From the NCBI GenBank assembly GCA_963737575.1, contig CAVTTJ010000008.1, positions 124,001 through 188,000 of the forward strand: a stretch of 64,000 nt of DNA, in the 5' to 3' direction. A program made the position numbers and the translations under genes. The notes under the pieces are model-generated. The model searched no databases and was not told the origin of the DNA. It was given only the letters and a program-made list of their open reading frames with translations. This stretch comes from VRUE01 sp963737575 (GTDB lineage Bacteria; Actinomycetota; Thermoleophilia; Solirubrobacterales; 70-9). This document shows positions 48,243 to 55,797 of this stretch, piece after piece (within the stretch, counting starts at the first letter, position 1; every line of letters begins with the position of its first letter).

Positions 48243-49070
48243 CTAGGTCCCTTCGCTGCCTTTCACTTCGAGAATTTCCTTGGCGGGCGCCCGGTGGAAA
48301 TACTTTTCGTAGATTTTCGTGTAGGTCCCATCTTCCTTCACTTCGGCCAGGCCTTCGTTCAGTTCTTCGAGCAGGGGTTCCTCGTTTTTGCCGACCGCGA
48401 AGCCATATTCTTCTTCGGTCGGAATCGGTGTTGAGACTTCGATCCCGGTCGTGTTCTTGACCGCGTTTTCCGCCACCGGGATGTCGATCACGACCGCTTC
48501 GACGACTCCCGACTTCAGCGCGTTGACCGCGTCGGGCCCCTGCGGATAGGTGCGGAGTTCGCCCCCTTCGACGTTTTCTTCGACGAATTCGGCACCAGTC
48601 GTGCCCTTCTGGGCGCCGATCGTCGCCCCGTTCATCGCTTCAACCGAGTCGATCTTGCCTCCTTCTTTGACCAGGATCGCCTGTTCCGCTTGGTAATACG
48701 GTTCGGTGAAGTCGACCGTTTCTTCACGTTCTTCGGTGATCGTCGTGGCCGAGGCGACCGCTTCGAATTTGCCCTGCGCGAGATCGACGAAGATCGTGTC
48801 GAAGGAGGTATCGGTGAATTCGGGTTCGCGCCCGATCTTTTCTCCTATCGCTTCCATCAGTTCGACGTCGAAGCCTTTGAATTCGGTCTTGGTCTGGCCG
48901 AATTCCTCGAACGGCGGATAGGGGACATCGGAGCCGACCGTGAGCTTTTCGCCACCGCCACCCCCGCCGGTTGTGCTTTCGCTGCTGCTGCTGCCGCATC
49001 CGGCGGCGACGAGCGCGGCCGCGGACACGACGAGCGCAAGGATCAATACGGTTAGCCGGGATCTTCCCAT
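48243..49070 (-). CDS. Amino-acid ABC transporter substrate-binding lipoprotein
   Basis: 275 aa from the ATG at 49070. Lipoprotein signal VLILALVVSAAALVAAGCGSSSS, Gly/Ser linker, then an SBP family 3 fold: LTVGSDVPYPPFEEFG, KGFDVELMEAIGEKIG, FDTIFVDLAQGKFEAVASATTITEEREETVDFTEPYY. Cluster context suggests cyst(e)ine or a related amino acid; the ligand cannot be read from sequence. Codons favour GAA and AAA more than the neighbours, perhaps from high expression. Its promoter region is shared with divergent cysM. Confidence 0.9.
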   Translation of the reverse strand: MGRSRLTVLILALVVSAAALVAAGCGSSSSESTTGGGGGGEKLTVGSDVPYPPFEEFGQTKTEFKGFDVELMEAIGEKIGREPEFTDTSFDTIFVDLAQGKFEAVASATTITEEREETVDFTEPYYQAEQAILVKEGGKIDSVEAMNGATIGAQKGTTGAEFVEENVEGGELRTYPQGPDAVNALKSGVVEAVVIDIPVAENAVKNTTGIEVSTPIPTEEEYGFAVGKNEEPLLEELNEGLAEVKEDGTYTKIYEKYFHRAPAKEILEVKGSEGT

Positions 49071-49167
49071 CAGGGTTTGCCTCCGTTCGATGATTCGGGC
49101 GGACGCGGCGAAAATACCCCTTTCCACGATCTTTCCGCAACCCAGGTGCATTGCCGACCCGCGGCTA

Positions 49168-49181
49168 TACTTTTTGAAGTA
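49168..49181. promoter_or_regulatory. TACTT-N4-AAGTA operator upstream of cysM
   Basis: TACTT-TTTG-AAGTA palindrome in the block GGCTATACTTTTTGAAGTAA, nearly identical to the block before moeZ (45122-45135). Only 10 nt separate it from the cysM start. Being symmetric and in the divergent gap, it could also control the ABC importer. Confidence 0.55.
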
Positions 49182-49191
49182 AGGGATCTCG

Positions 49192-50157
49192 ATGGCGCGC
49201 GACGAGTTACTCAACCGACCCTGCGGGGGGCGCTTTGGCGACATCGTCGAGTCGATCGGGCACACGCCGCTGGTCGAGCTCCCGGGCCTCTCGCCGAAAC
49301 CCGGGGTGAAGATCTTCGCCAAACTCGAGGGTCGTAACCCGACCGGCTCGGTCAAGGACAGGGTCGCGAAGTCGATGATCGAGTCGGCCGAGGCCGACGG
49401 GCTGATCGACCCCGGCAGGACCATCCTCGAGCCGACCTCCGGCAACACCGGCATCTCGCTGGCGATGATCTGCCGCCGCAAGGGCTACCCGCTGAAGGTC
49501 GTGATGCCCGACAACGTCACGGCCGAGCGGACCCAGCTGCTCGAGATGTACGGCGCGGAGATCGTCTACTCAGAGGGGGCGAAGGGATCGAACGGCGCCG
49601 TCGAGGTCGCGCTCGAGATGGCCGATGACCCCCAGTACTACATGCCCTATCAGTACGGCAACGAGGCCAACCCGCGCGCCCACTACGAGGGCACCGCGGT
49701 CGAGATCCTCGAAGAGCTCGACGAGGTCGCGGCGTTCGTCGGCGGCCTCGGGACCGGCGGAACCCTGATGGGCAACGGGCGGCGCCTCAAGGAGCAGAAT
49801 CCAGAGACGCTGATCGTCGCGGCCGAGCCGATGCAGGGCGAGATGGTGCACGGGTTGCGATCGCTCGATGACGGGTTCATCCCGCCGATCATCGATCTCT
49901 CCCTGATCGATCGCAAAATCATGGTCTCCAACCGCGACGCGGTCATCTGGACGAGGCGCCTCCTCGATGAGGAAGGCATCTTCGCCGGCGTCTCCGCCGG
50001 GGCGATCGCGGCGATCGCGGTCCGGATCGCCGGCGAGCTCGACGGCGGCAACGTCGTCTTCCTGATCCCCGACGACGGCTGGAAGTACCTCTCATCCGGC
50101 GTCTACACCAAGCCGATCGAGGAGATCGAGAACCTCGACTCCACCGTCTGGTGGTAG
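49192..50157 (+). CDS. cysM: Cysteine synthase (CysM type)
   Basis: 321 aa PLP enzyme. The PLP lysine is in NPTGSVKDRVAKSM, substrate loop EPTSGNTGISLAM, phosphate-binding loop GGLGTGGTLMG. The C-terminus YLSSGVYTKPIEEIENLDSTVWW fits the actinobacterial CysM that uses O-phosphoserine and the thiocarboxylated sulfur carrier CysO. The neighbours cysO, moeZ and a Mec-type JAMM gene make this assignment stronger than an ordinary CysK. Confidence 0.93.
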   Translation: MARDELLNRPCGGRFGDIVESIGHTPLVELPGLSPKPGVKIFAKLEGRNPTGSVKDRVAKSMIESAEADGLIDPGRTILEPTSGNTGISLAMICRRKGYPLKVVMPDNVTAERTQLLEMYGAEIVYSEGAKGSNGAVEVALEMADDPQYYMPYQYGNEANPRAHYEGTAVEILEELDEVAAFVGGLGTGGTLMGNGRRLKEQNPETLIVAAEPMQGEMVHGLRSLDDGFIPPIIDLSLIDRKIMVSNRDAVIWTRRLLDEEGIFAGVSAGAIAAIAVRIAGELDGGNVVFLIPDDGWKYLSSGVYTKPIEEIENLDSTVWW

Positions 50158-50184
50158 CTCGGCCCGTCCGCTAGCCTCGCCGCG

Positions 50185-50580
50185 ATGCGGATCGCCCGGA
50201 GCCTGGTCGACGAGATCGTCGCGCACGCGCGCGAGGATCTGCCAAACGAGTGCTGCGGGATGGTCGGCGGCAGCGACGGTGAGGCGCGGACGGTCTACAG
50301 GGCCGAGAACGCCGAGGCGAGCCCGCTGCGTTACTCGATCGACGCGAAGGAACAGTTCCGGCTGATGCAGAGGATCGAAGGGGCGGGAGAGGACCTGGTC
50401 GCGATCTACCACTCGCACACGAAGTCCCCCGCGTACCCCTCGCAGACCGACGTCAACCTCGCCGGTTGGCCCGATGCGGTTTACCTCATCGCTTCCCTCG
50501 CCGACTCCGACGCCCCCGCCGTGCAGGGATTCTGGATCCGCGACGGCGGGATCGAGGAGACTGCTCTCGATGTCGAGTGA
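50185..50580 (+). CDS. mec: Mec-type JAMM metalloprotease
   Basis: 131 aa zinc protease that, by family knowledge, releases cysteine from the CysO-cysteine adduct. JAMM motif: an N-terminal Glu-containing helix, NECCGMVGG, then HSHTKSPAYPSQTD (H-x-H, Ser, Asp). Normal length. 27 bp after cysM and overlapping the start of the DUF2007 gene, so one operon. In this genome it may also trim the Arg from the CysO C-terminus. Confidence 0.92.
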   Translation: MRIARSLVDEIVAHAREDLPNECCGMVGGSDGEARTVYRAENAEASPLRYSIDAKEQFRLMQRIEGAGEDLVAIYHSHTKSPAYPSQTDVNLAGWPDAVYLIASLADSDAPAVQGFWIRDGGIEETALDVE

Positions 50581-50797
50581 GAAAAAGCTGGTGAAGGTCG
50601 CCTACGCCCAGCAGCAGGCGGAGGGGGAAATGATCCAGGGCCTGCTCTCCGAGAACGGGATCCCGAGCCTGCTGCGGCGGGCGGCGGGTTTCGACGTCCC
50701 CGACTTCCTCGCCGCCGGCCCCCGGGAAGTCCTGGTCGCCGAAGAGATTGCCGACCAGGCCCGCGAGGTGTTGGAGGGGACGCCCGGCACCGAGTAG
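50570..50797 (+). CDS. DUF2007-family small protein
   Basis: 75 aa from the ATG at 50570, overlapping mec by 11 bp. LVKVAYAQQQAEGEMIQGLLSENGIPSLLRRA and GPREVLVAEEIADQAREVLEG match the DUF2007 pattern, a small ferredoxin-like fold thought to be a signal-transducing or binding module. Its coupling to mec suggests a role in cysteine metabolism, but this is only context. Confidence 0.78.
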   Translation: MSSEKKLVKVAYAQQQAEGEMIQGLLSENGIPSLLRRAAGFDVPDFLAAGPREVLVAEEIADQAREVLEGTPGTE

Positions 50798-50816
50798 CGC
50801 GGGGGATTTTTCGCTG

Positions 50817-52667
50817 TCAGCGCGCGCAGGTCCGGTAGTGACGGGTCTGCTTGAAGCTCCGCCCGTCGCTCAGCTTGCCCCTGATCGTCAGCGTGTGGCT
50901 CGACCGGTTGCTGTGGCTGAGGTCGACCCTGGCGGACCAGCGTCGCCTGCCCTTGACGAGCTTCAGCCTGTGGCCATCGAGGGTCAGCTTCGCGCTCTTC
51001 ACATGTGACTTGCGGGGATCGAGCTTGACCGTGAAGGCCGCCTTCGGCAGGCAGCTCATGTCCGGGAGAACGCTGATCGCGGCGGCGCCCGATTGCGAGG
51101 CGTGACCGGAGCCGGCGGTGGGCCCGGCCGCCGGGCTCGGGCAGCCGTTGCCGGCGCCGGCGAGGATTGGGCAGGCGTCGACTTCGTCGTTGAGGCCGTC
51201 GCCGTCGAAGTCGCCGACGGCCGGCAGGCTCCCGTTCAGCGTCGTCAGCTCGGAGGTCGGCCGGGAGACGCCCTGCCATCCGATGTGACCACCCTGCCCT
51301 CCGTAGCCGCCCTTGCCCACGGTGATCGCCGTGTCGGGAGCGACCGTGGCGCGGGCGTCGACGGCGAGGACGCCGACCGAGGCGCCGCCGCCGCCGCCCT
51401 GGCCGCCGTTGCCGCCCTTGCCGCCGTGGCCGCCCGAGGTTCCGGGCCATTCGCCGTTGTCGTAGATGTCGATTCCCGGTTCGCCGCCTTCGCCGCCGGC
51501 GCCGCCGGGCTGGCCGAGGCCGCCGGAGCCGCCCTTGCCGCCGCCGCCGGCGTGGATCGCGGAGCCGTCGAGGATCAGCGCGTGGGCGCCTTCGCCGACG
51601 AAGACGCCGATCGAGCCGCCGCCGCCGGAGCCGCCCTTGCCGCCGCTCCCTGGCCGCCCTCCGGCGCCGCCGCCGGAGCCGGGGATACAGGTGTCGGCGC
51701 CCATTCCCCCTCCGCCGCCGCCGGCGCCGCGGGTGCCGCCGCCGGCATCGGTCCCCGGCATCGGTGCGTAGATCAATGCCGCCCGGTTCAGGCTGTCGAG
51801 GCCGGGAAGACCCGGCGAGCCCGTGAGGCCGGGCGAGCCAAGGCCGCCGGGCCAGTACATTTCGCCGCCGATTCCGCCGCCGACACCGGGGTCACCCTGG
51901 CCGTTGGTGCCGCTGTAGGGATACGGTTTGAACCAATCGCCCCCGGTCCCGCCGGAGAGCAGGCCAGGCGCTTCGCCGCCCTTGGCGCCCGGGTTGAAGG
52001 TCCCCTTCAGCGCATTCGGGTCGCAGTTGGGGTTGCCGCCGCCCTGCTTGCCGTTTGGCGCGGCTTCCGGTGGGCTCTGGTAGGCGTTGGCGCCGTCGGA
52101 GCCGTTGCCGCCGGCGGCAGGTTCGACGGTGACCCTGCTGAGCGCGAACCCGCCCTGATTCCAGGCGCGGACGCCATAGGAGGTCGACCCTTCGTAGATC
52201 CCCTTGATCGTCAGCATCTGCAGGACGATCCCGGGGACCGCGACCGTGACCACCTGGTGCGCAGCCTGGAGGGTCGTGAGGTTGGCCGCCGAGCGGGCCC
52301 AGGTGGCCGGGTCATAGCCGCCGTAGATGCCGATCCCGCCGGTGCCGCCGAGGATCGAGACCTTGCCGCTGTAGGTCCCGGCCGCGACATAGACGTCCCT
52401 GTGGGCCGCGAGGGCCGCGACGACGGCCGCCGTGACGGTGGCCATCGGGTGGCCGAAGCTGCCGTCGTTGGCGTCGCTGCCGCCGGGCGCGACGAAGATC
52501 GCCGTGGCCTTGTCGCCGTCGATACCGTCGCAATTGGAGTCGACGAAGCCGAGGTCGGGCTTGTCGGCCGCGTCGGGCGTGCAGGCGGCAATGGCCGATG
52601 CCGGCGCGACGACGGCGAGGGAGAGGGTGAGCAGGATCGGGATGCGCTGCTGGATAAGTTTTTTCAT
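50817..52667 (-). CDS. Large secreted Gly-rich protein with DUF1565-like start
   Basis: 616 aa. Signal peptide MKKLIQQRIPILLTLSLAVVAPASA. Residues 28-50 include CTPDAADKPDLGFVDSNCDGIDGD, a Ca-binding-like loop; IFVAPGGSDANDGSFGHPMATV starts a DUF1565/beta-helix region (to about 180). Then about 250 residues of Gly-rich repeats (GGKGGSGGGGS, GGAGGEGGEPG) interrupted by short beta strands. A thrombospondin-3-like loop (DFDGDGLNDEVDACP) follows, then a C-terminal beta domain (SHVKSAKLTLDGHRLKLVKGRR) ending in a single Cys. Probably a surface adhesin or matrix protein. Confidence 0.75.
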   Translation of the reverse strand: MKKLIQQRIPILLTLSLAVVAPASAIAACTPDAADKPDLGFVDSNCDGIDGDKATAIFVAPGGSDANDGSFGHPMATVTAAVVAALAAHRDVYVAAGTYSGKVSILGGTGGIGIYGGYDPATWARSAANLTTLQAAHQVVTVAVPGIVLQMLTIKGIYEGSTSYGVRAWNQGGFALSRVTVEPAAGGNGSDGANAYQSPPEAAPNGKQGGGNPNCDPNALKGTFNPGAKGGEAPGLLSGGTGGDWFKPYPYSGTNGQGDPGVGGGIGGEMYWPGGLGSPGLTGSPGLPGLDSLNRAALIYAPMPGTDAGGGTRGAGGGGGGMGADTCIPGSGGGAGGRPGSGGKGGSGGGGSIGVFVGEGAHALILDGSAIHAGGGGKGGSGGLGQPGGAGGEGGEPGIDIYDNGEWPGTSGGHGGKGGNGGQGGGGGASVGVLAVDARATVAPDTAITVGKGGYGGQGGHIGWQGVSRPTSELTTLNGSLPAVGDFDGDGLNDEVDACPILAGAGNGCPSPAAGPTAGSGHASQSGAAAISVLPDMSCLPKAAFTVKLDPRKSHVKSAKLTLDGHRLKLVKGRRRWSARVDLSHSNRSSHTLTIRGKLSDGRSFKQTRHYRTCAR

Positions 52668-52742
52668 GCGGCGATGATCTCCGCGCGGGGACCGCCCGGC
52701 TATTGGGGCGGGCCGCCATCCTGCGGGCGGAAAACCGACCCC

Positions 52743-53498
52743 CTACTCGGGGGCGGGCCTGGCGATCGAGCGCAGGTAGTCGCGCCAGGCGTCCTCGATA
52801 TCGGCCGAGCGGGCGTCGAAGGCCGCTTCGAGGGTCGGGCGGCTCCCGCCCGGCAGCAGCTCCAGCGCCAACCGCTCGCAGGCCTCGGGCCCGCGCTCGG
52901 TCTCGAGCAGGTCGAAGATCGTGCCGCCGAGGATCACCGCGTCCCGCCGCGATGGGGGGAAGGAGGGCCGGGCGCTCTCGCGCAGGCGCCGGATGACCGC
53001 GGCCCGGTAGAGACCGACCTGGCGGGAGAAGTACTGCGCGGCGCCCTCCACCAGCCAGGCCCAGCCGAGATAGCGCGCGAACCGGCGCGGCGTCCAGGAG
53101 GGCGGAAGATCGGGGTTGTTGGCGGCGATCACGAGCTGGGCGTAGAGCCGCTCGGCGGTGCCCCGCAGAGCCTCGTGCGAGTCGTCGCCGGCGGCGCGGC
53201 GTTCCATGTGGAGGTCGTTGAGGACATGCAGCTCATTTGCCATCGCCCAGCCGGCGAGGTAGCGCCGCCCCGCCGGGGCCGCGGACCAGCGCGCGGCCGG
53301 CAGGAATGGGTGCGCCAGGGAGAGCAACGCCGGGTTGGTGTGGACGACGACCGTGACTTCGCCCGGGACGACCGCGAAGCGGTCCTCGAGCCTCAGCCGG
53401 AGTTCCTCCATCCGATCGAGGGTGCCCTCGGCGAAGGCGGTGTCACCGCTGTCGTGCCTCGCCGTGAAGCTCAGCGAATTCGTCTCGACCCACGGCAT
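52743..53498 (-). CDS. Metalloprotease-fold (peptidase MA-like) protein without HExxH
   Basis: 251 aa, no signal peptide. The pattern resembles gluzincin peptidase MA-like proteins: VVVHTNPALLSLAHPF early, and a WLVEGAAQYFSRQVG helix that in active enzymes supplies the third zinc ligand (WxxEGxAxY). The upstream helix where HExxH should be reads RLYAQLVIAANN, without His-Glu. Zinc protease activity is therefore not expected. It could act as a binding scaffold. Convergence of motifs is moderate, so the family call is tentative. Confidence 0.6.
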   Translation of the reverse strand: MPWVETNSLSFTARHDSGDTAFAEGTLDRMEELRLRLEDRFAVVPGEVTVVVHTNPALLSLAHPFLPAARWSAAPAGRRYLAGWAMANELHVLNDLHMERRAAGDDSHEALRGTAERLYAQLVIAANNPDLPPSWTPRRFARYLGWAWLVEGAAQYFSRQVGLYRAAVIRRLRESARPSFPPSRRDAVILGGTIFDLLETERGPEACERLALELLPGGSRPTLEAAFDARSADIEDAWRDYLRSIARPAPE

Positions 53499-53526
53499 CG
53501 CAGGCGAGGCTACTCCGGCAGGCGGC

Positions 53527-54156
53527 TCAGACCAGTGCGGGCTCGCGGTCGGCGCAGACCGCCTGGATCTCCTGGCGGGCGCGCTCGTACTCTTCGTCCG
53601 CCATCACCGGGGTGCCCTCGAACGGCAGTTCCCGGTCGATCTCGACCCATGAGTGGCAGCCGTGGTACTCGTCGCGGACGCGGACGGTCACCGGGCGGGG
53701 GATCCTGTGGACCCGCAGCAGGAGGATGTGAAGCGGGTGGCGCCGCTTCCAGTTGAGCCTCTTCTCGGCATAGTCCGGCGTCCAGACGTAGAACGGAGAG
53801 AGGTCGTCGACCGCGCGCGGGCTGTTGATCGTGAAGTGATCGGTCACCTCGGCCCAGCAGCGGAGTCGGACACGGTCCGGCTGCGGAATGCCGCCGTCCT
53901 GAAGGAGCGCCCGCGGCGGCGGGTCCTCATCGGGCCAGACACCCTCCTCGAGGGCGCGCCGGAGCTCGGGGTGGTGGGACTCGCGGACCAGGTTGTTCCG
54001 CTGATGGTCGAAGGTCGGGTAGAGGAAGAAGCGCTCGTGGTCGAGCTCGAAGTGCTTGTTCTCCTCGCGGATTCCCCCCTTGCGAAGGGTCAGCAGTTGC
54101 TCGCCCTCGGCGAGAGCGCGGACCGTCACGGCCCATTCCTTTAAAGCGATCGGCAT
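53527..54156 (-). CDS. DUF1802-family protein
   Basis: 209 aa from the ATG at 54156 (MPIALKEWAVTVRALAEGEQLLTLRKGGIREE). LKEWAV, RKGGIREE, FELDHERFFLYPTFDHQ and LSPFYVWTPDYAEKRLNWKRRHPLHILLLRVHRI are the family pattern. DUF1802 proteins are widespread in cyanobacteria and actinobacteria with no known function. No membrane segment. About 135 bp separates it from hydantoinase B. Confidence 0.85.
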   Translation of the reverse strand: MPIALKEWAVTVRALAEGEQLLTLRKGGIREENKHFELDHERFFLYPTFDHQRNNLVRESHHPELRRALEEGVWPDEDPPPRALLQDGGIPQPDRVRLRCWAEVTDHFTINSPRAVDDLSPFYVWTPDYAEKRLNWKRRHPLHILLLRVHRIPRPVTVRVRDEYHGCHSWVEIDRELPFEGTPVMADEEYERARQEIQAVCADREPALV

Positions 54157-54291
54157 TTGAAAGCAGTACCTGAGAGTCGAATAATTCCGCGACTGGGGAG
54201 GAAGGCGCCCCGGAACACAGTCCAGGCGGAAGCCCCGTCCAAGGCCCGGCATTCTAGACCAGGAGCGCCGAATCTCAAAATCGAGCTTTCG

Positions 54292-55797
54292 TTAAGAACG
54301 CCCTCCGCCGCCTGGGGTCTCGATCCTCAGCACGTCTCCGTGATCGATGTCACCCTCGACCTTCCCGGACAGCTCGGCGCCGTTCAGGAGGTTGCGCCCG
54401 GGCGCCCCGTCGGAGCCGCCGCCGCGGCCCCGCGGGGGATGGCGGCGGCGCTCGGTGATCAGTGTGAATCGCATCGGGGCCAGCGCCTCGATCTCGCGGA
54501 CGATCCCGTCGCCGCCGGCGCGCTCGCCGTCGCCACCGCTGCCGCGCCGGATCGAGAGCTCGCGGACCCGGAGCGGGAATTCGGCCTCGAGCGCCTCGGT
54601 CGGGGTGTTCAGGGTGTTCGACATCGCGACGTGGATCGCGCTCGGGCCATCGGCGTCGGGGCAGGCGCCCTGGCCACCGCCGATCGTCTCGTAGTAGGCG
54701 AACTCCTCGTTTGCGAGGGTCAGGTTGTTCATCGTTCCCTGCCCCTGGGCCGGGACCGGGCGGGCGCCGGCGAGGGCGCTGATGACGAGGTCGGCGACAC
54801 GACTAGAGGTCTCGACGTTGCCGGCGGCGACGGCCGCCGGCTCGCGGGCGTTCAGCAGACACCCCTCCGGGGCCAGGACCTCGATCGGGCGATAGGCGCC
54901 GGCGGAGGGCGGGGCGTCGGGGTCGGTCAGTACCCGGATGGCGAAGTACGCCGCTGACTTGGTCACCGAGAGCGGGCAGTTGAGGTTGCCGCCGACCTGC
55001 GGGTCGGTGCCTGCGAAGTCGAGCCTGAGCGAGTCGCCGGCGATCGTCGCCTCGACCCGGAGGACGATGTCGCGCGGGGGGCCCCCGGCGTCGTCCTCGA
55101 GGACGTCCTCGGCCCGGTGGGTGCCGTCGGGCAGGGCGGCGAGGGCGGCGCGCGTCCGGCGCTCGGCGTAGGCGAGGATCTCGGCCATCCCGGCGCGCAG
55201 GCGGTCGATCCCGTGGCGCCGCGCGAGCTCGGTGAGGCGCTCGGCGCCGACCCGGTTCGCGGCCCGCTGGGCGCGGAGGTCGGCGAGCCGCTGCTCGGGG
55301 AAGCGCATCCGCGCGGCGATGTCGCGGAGCTCGTGCATGCTCGCCGGCATCGGCGGGATCACCACTCCCTCGTCCTCGAGCCGGGTCGAGTTGGCGGGCA
55401 TTCCCGCGGGAGTCGGGCCGCCGACGTCGGCGTGATGGGCGCGGCAGGCGGCAAAGCCGAGCAGCATCCCGCCGATGAAGACCGGGGAGACGATGGTTAT
55501 GTCGGGAAGGTGCGTCCCGCCGCGGAAGGGGTCGTTGAGGACCCAGGACTCTCCCGGCCGCTGTTCGAGGTCGAGCACGGCGGCGACCGCGTCGGGCATC
55601 GAGCCGAGGTGGACCGGGATGTGCTCGGCCTGCATCACGAGCTCGCCGCCGGCGTCGAACAGCGCCGTCGAGCAGTCCTGGCGCTCCTTGATGTTGGCCG
55701 AGTAGGCGGAGCGGATCAGGGTTGCGCCCATCTCCTCGCAGGCGGCGCGCAGGCCGCCGATCATCACCTGGAGGGTGATCGGGTCGAGTCCGCTCAT
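54292..55797 (-). CDS. hyuB: Hydantoinase B/oxoprolinase family protein
   Basis: 501 aa from the ATG at 55797 (MSGLDPITLQVMIGGLRAACEEMGATLIRSAYSANIKERQDCSTALFD). It carries HyuB segments: VLNDPFRGGTHLPDITIVSPVF, CRAHHADVGGPTPAGMP and YYETIGGGQGACP, with the C-terminal RGRGGGSDGAPGRNLL loop. Forms an ATP-dependent hydrolase of hydantoins or 5-oxoproline with HyuA. Start overlaps the hyuA stop by 4 bp. Confidence 0.93.
   Translation of the reverse strand: MSGLDPITLQVMIGGLRAACEEMGATLIRSAYSANIKERQDCSTALFDAGGELVMQAEHIPVHLGSMPDAVAAVLDLEQRPGESWVLNDPFRGGTHLPDITIVSPVFIGGMLLGFAACRAHHADVGGPTPAGMPANSTRLEDEGVVIPPMPASMHELRDIAARMRFPEQRLADLRAQRAANRVGAERLTELARRHGIDRLRAGMAEILAYAERRTRAALAALPDGTHRAEDVLEDDAGGPPRDIVLRVEATIAGDSLRLDFAGTDPQVGGNLNCPLSVTKSAAYFAIRVLTDPDAPPSAGAYRPIEVLAPEGCLLNAREPAAVAAGNVETSSRVADLVISALAGARPVPAQGQGTMNNLTLANEEFAYYETIGGGQGACPDADGPSAIHVAMSNTLNTPTEALEAEFPLRVRELSIRRGSGGDGERAGGDGIVREIEALAPMRFTLITERRRHPPRGRGGGSDGAPGRNLLNGAELSGKVEGDIDHGDVLRIETPGGGGRS

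Noticed and set aside
51093..53756. 887-codon plus-strand frame
   Set aside because: Ala/Gly/Val-rich shadow of the Gly-rich secreted protein and its neighbour; no domain or start signal.
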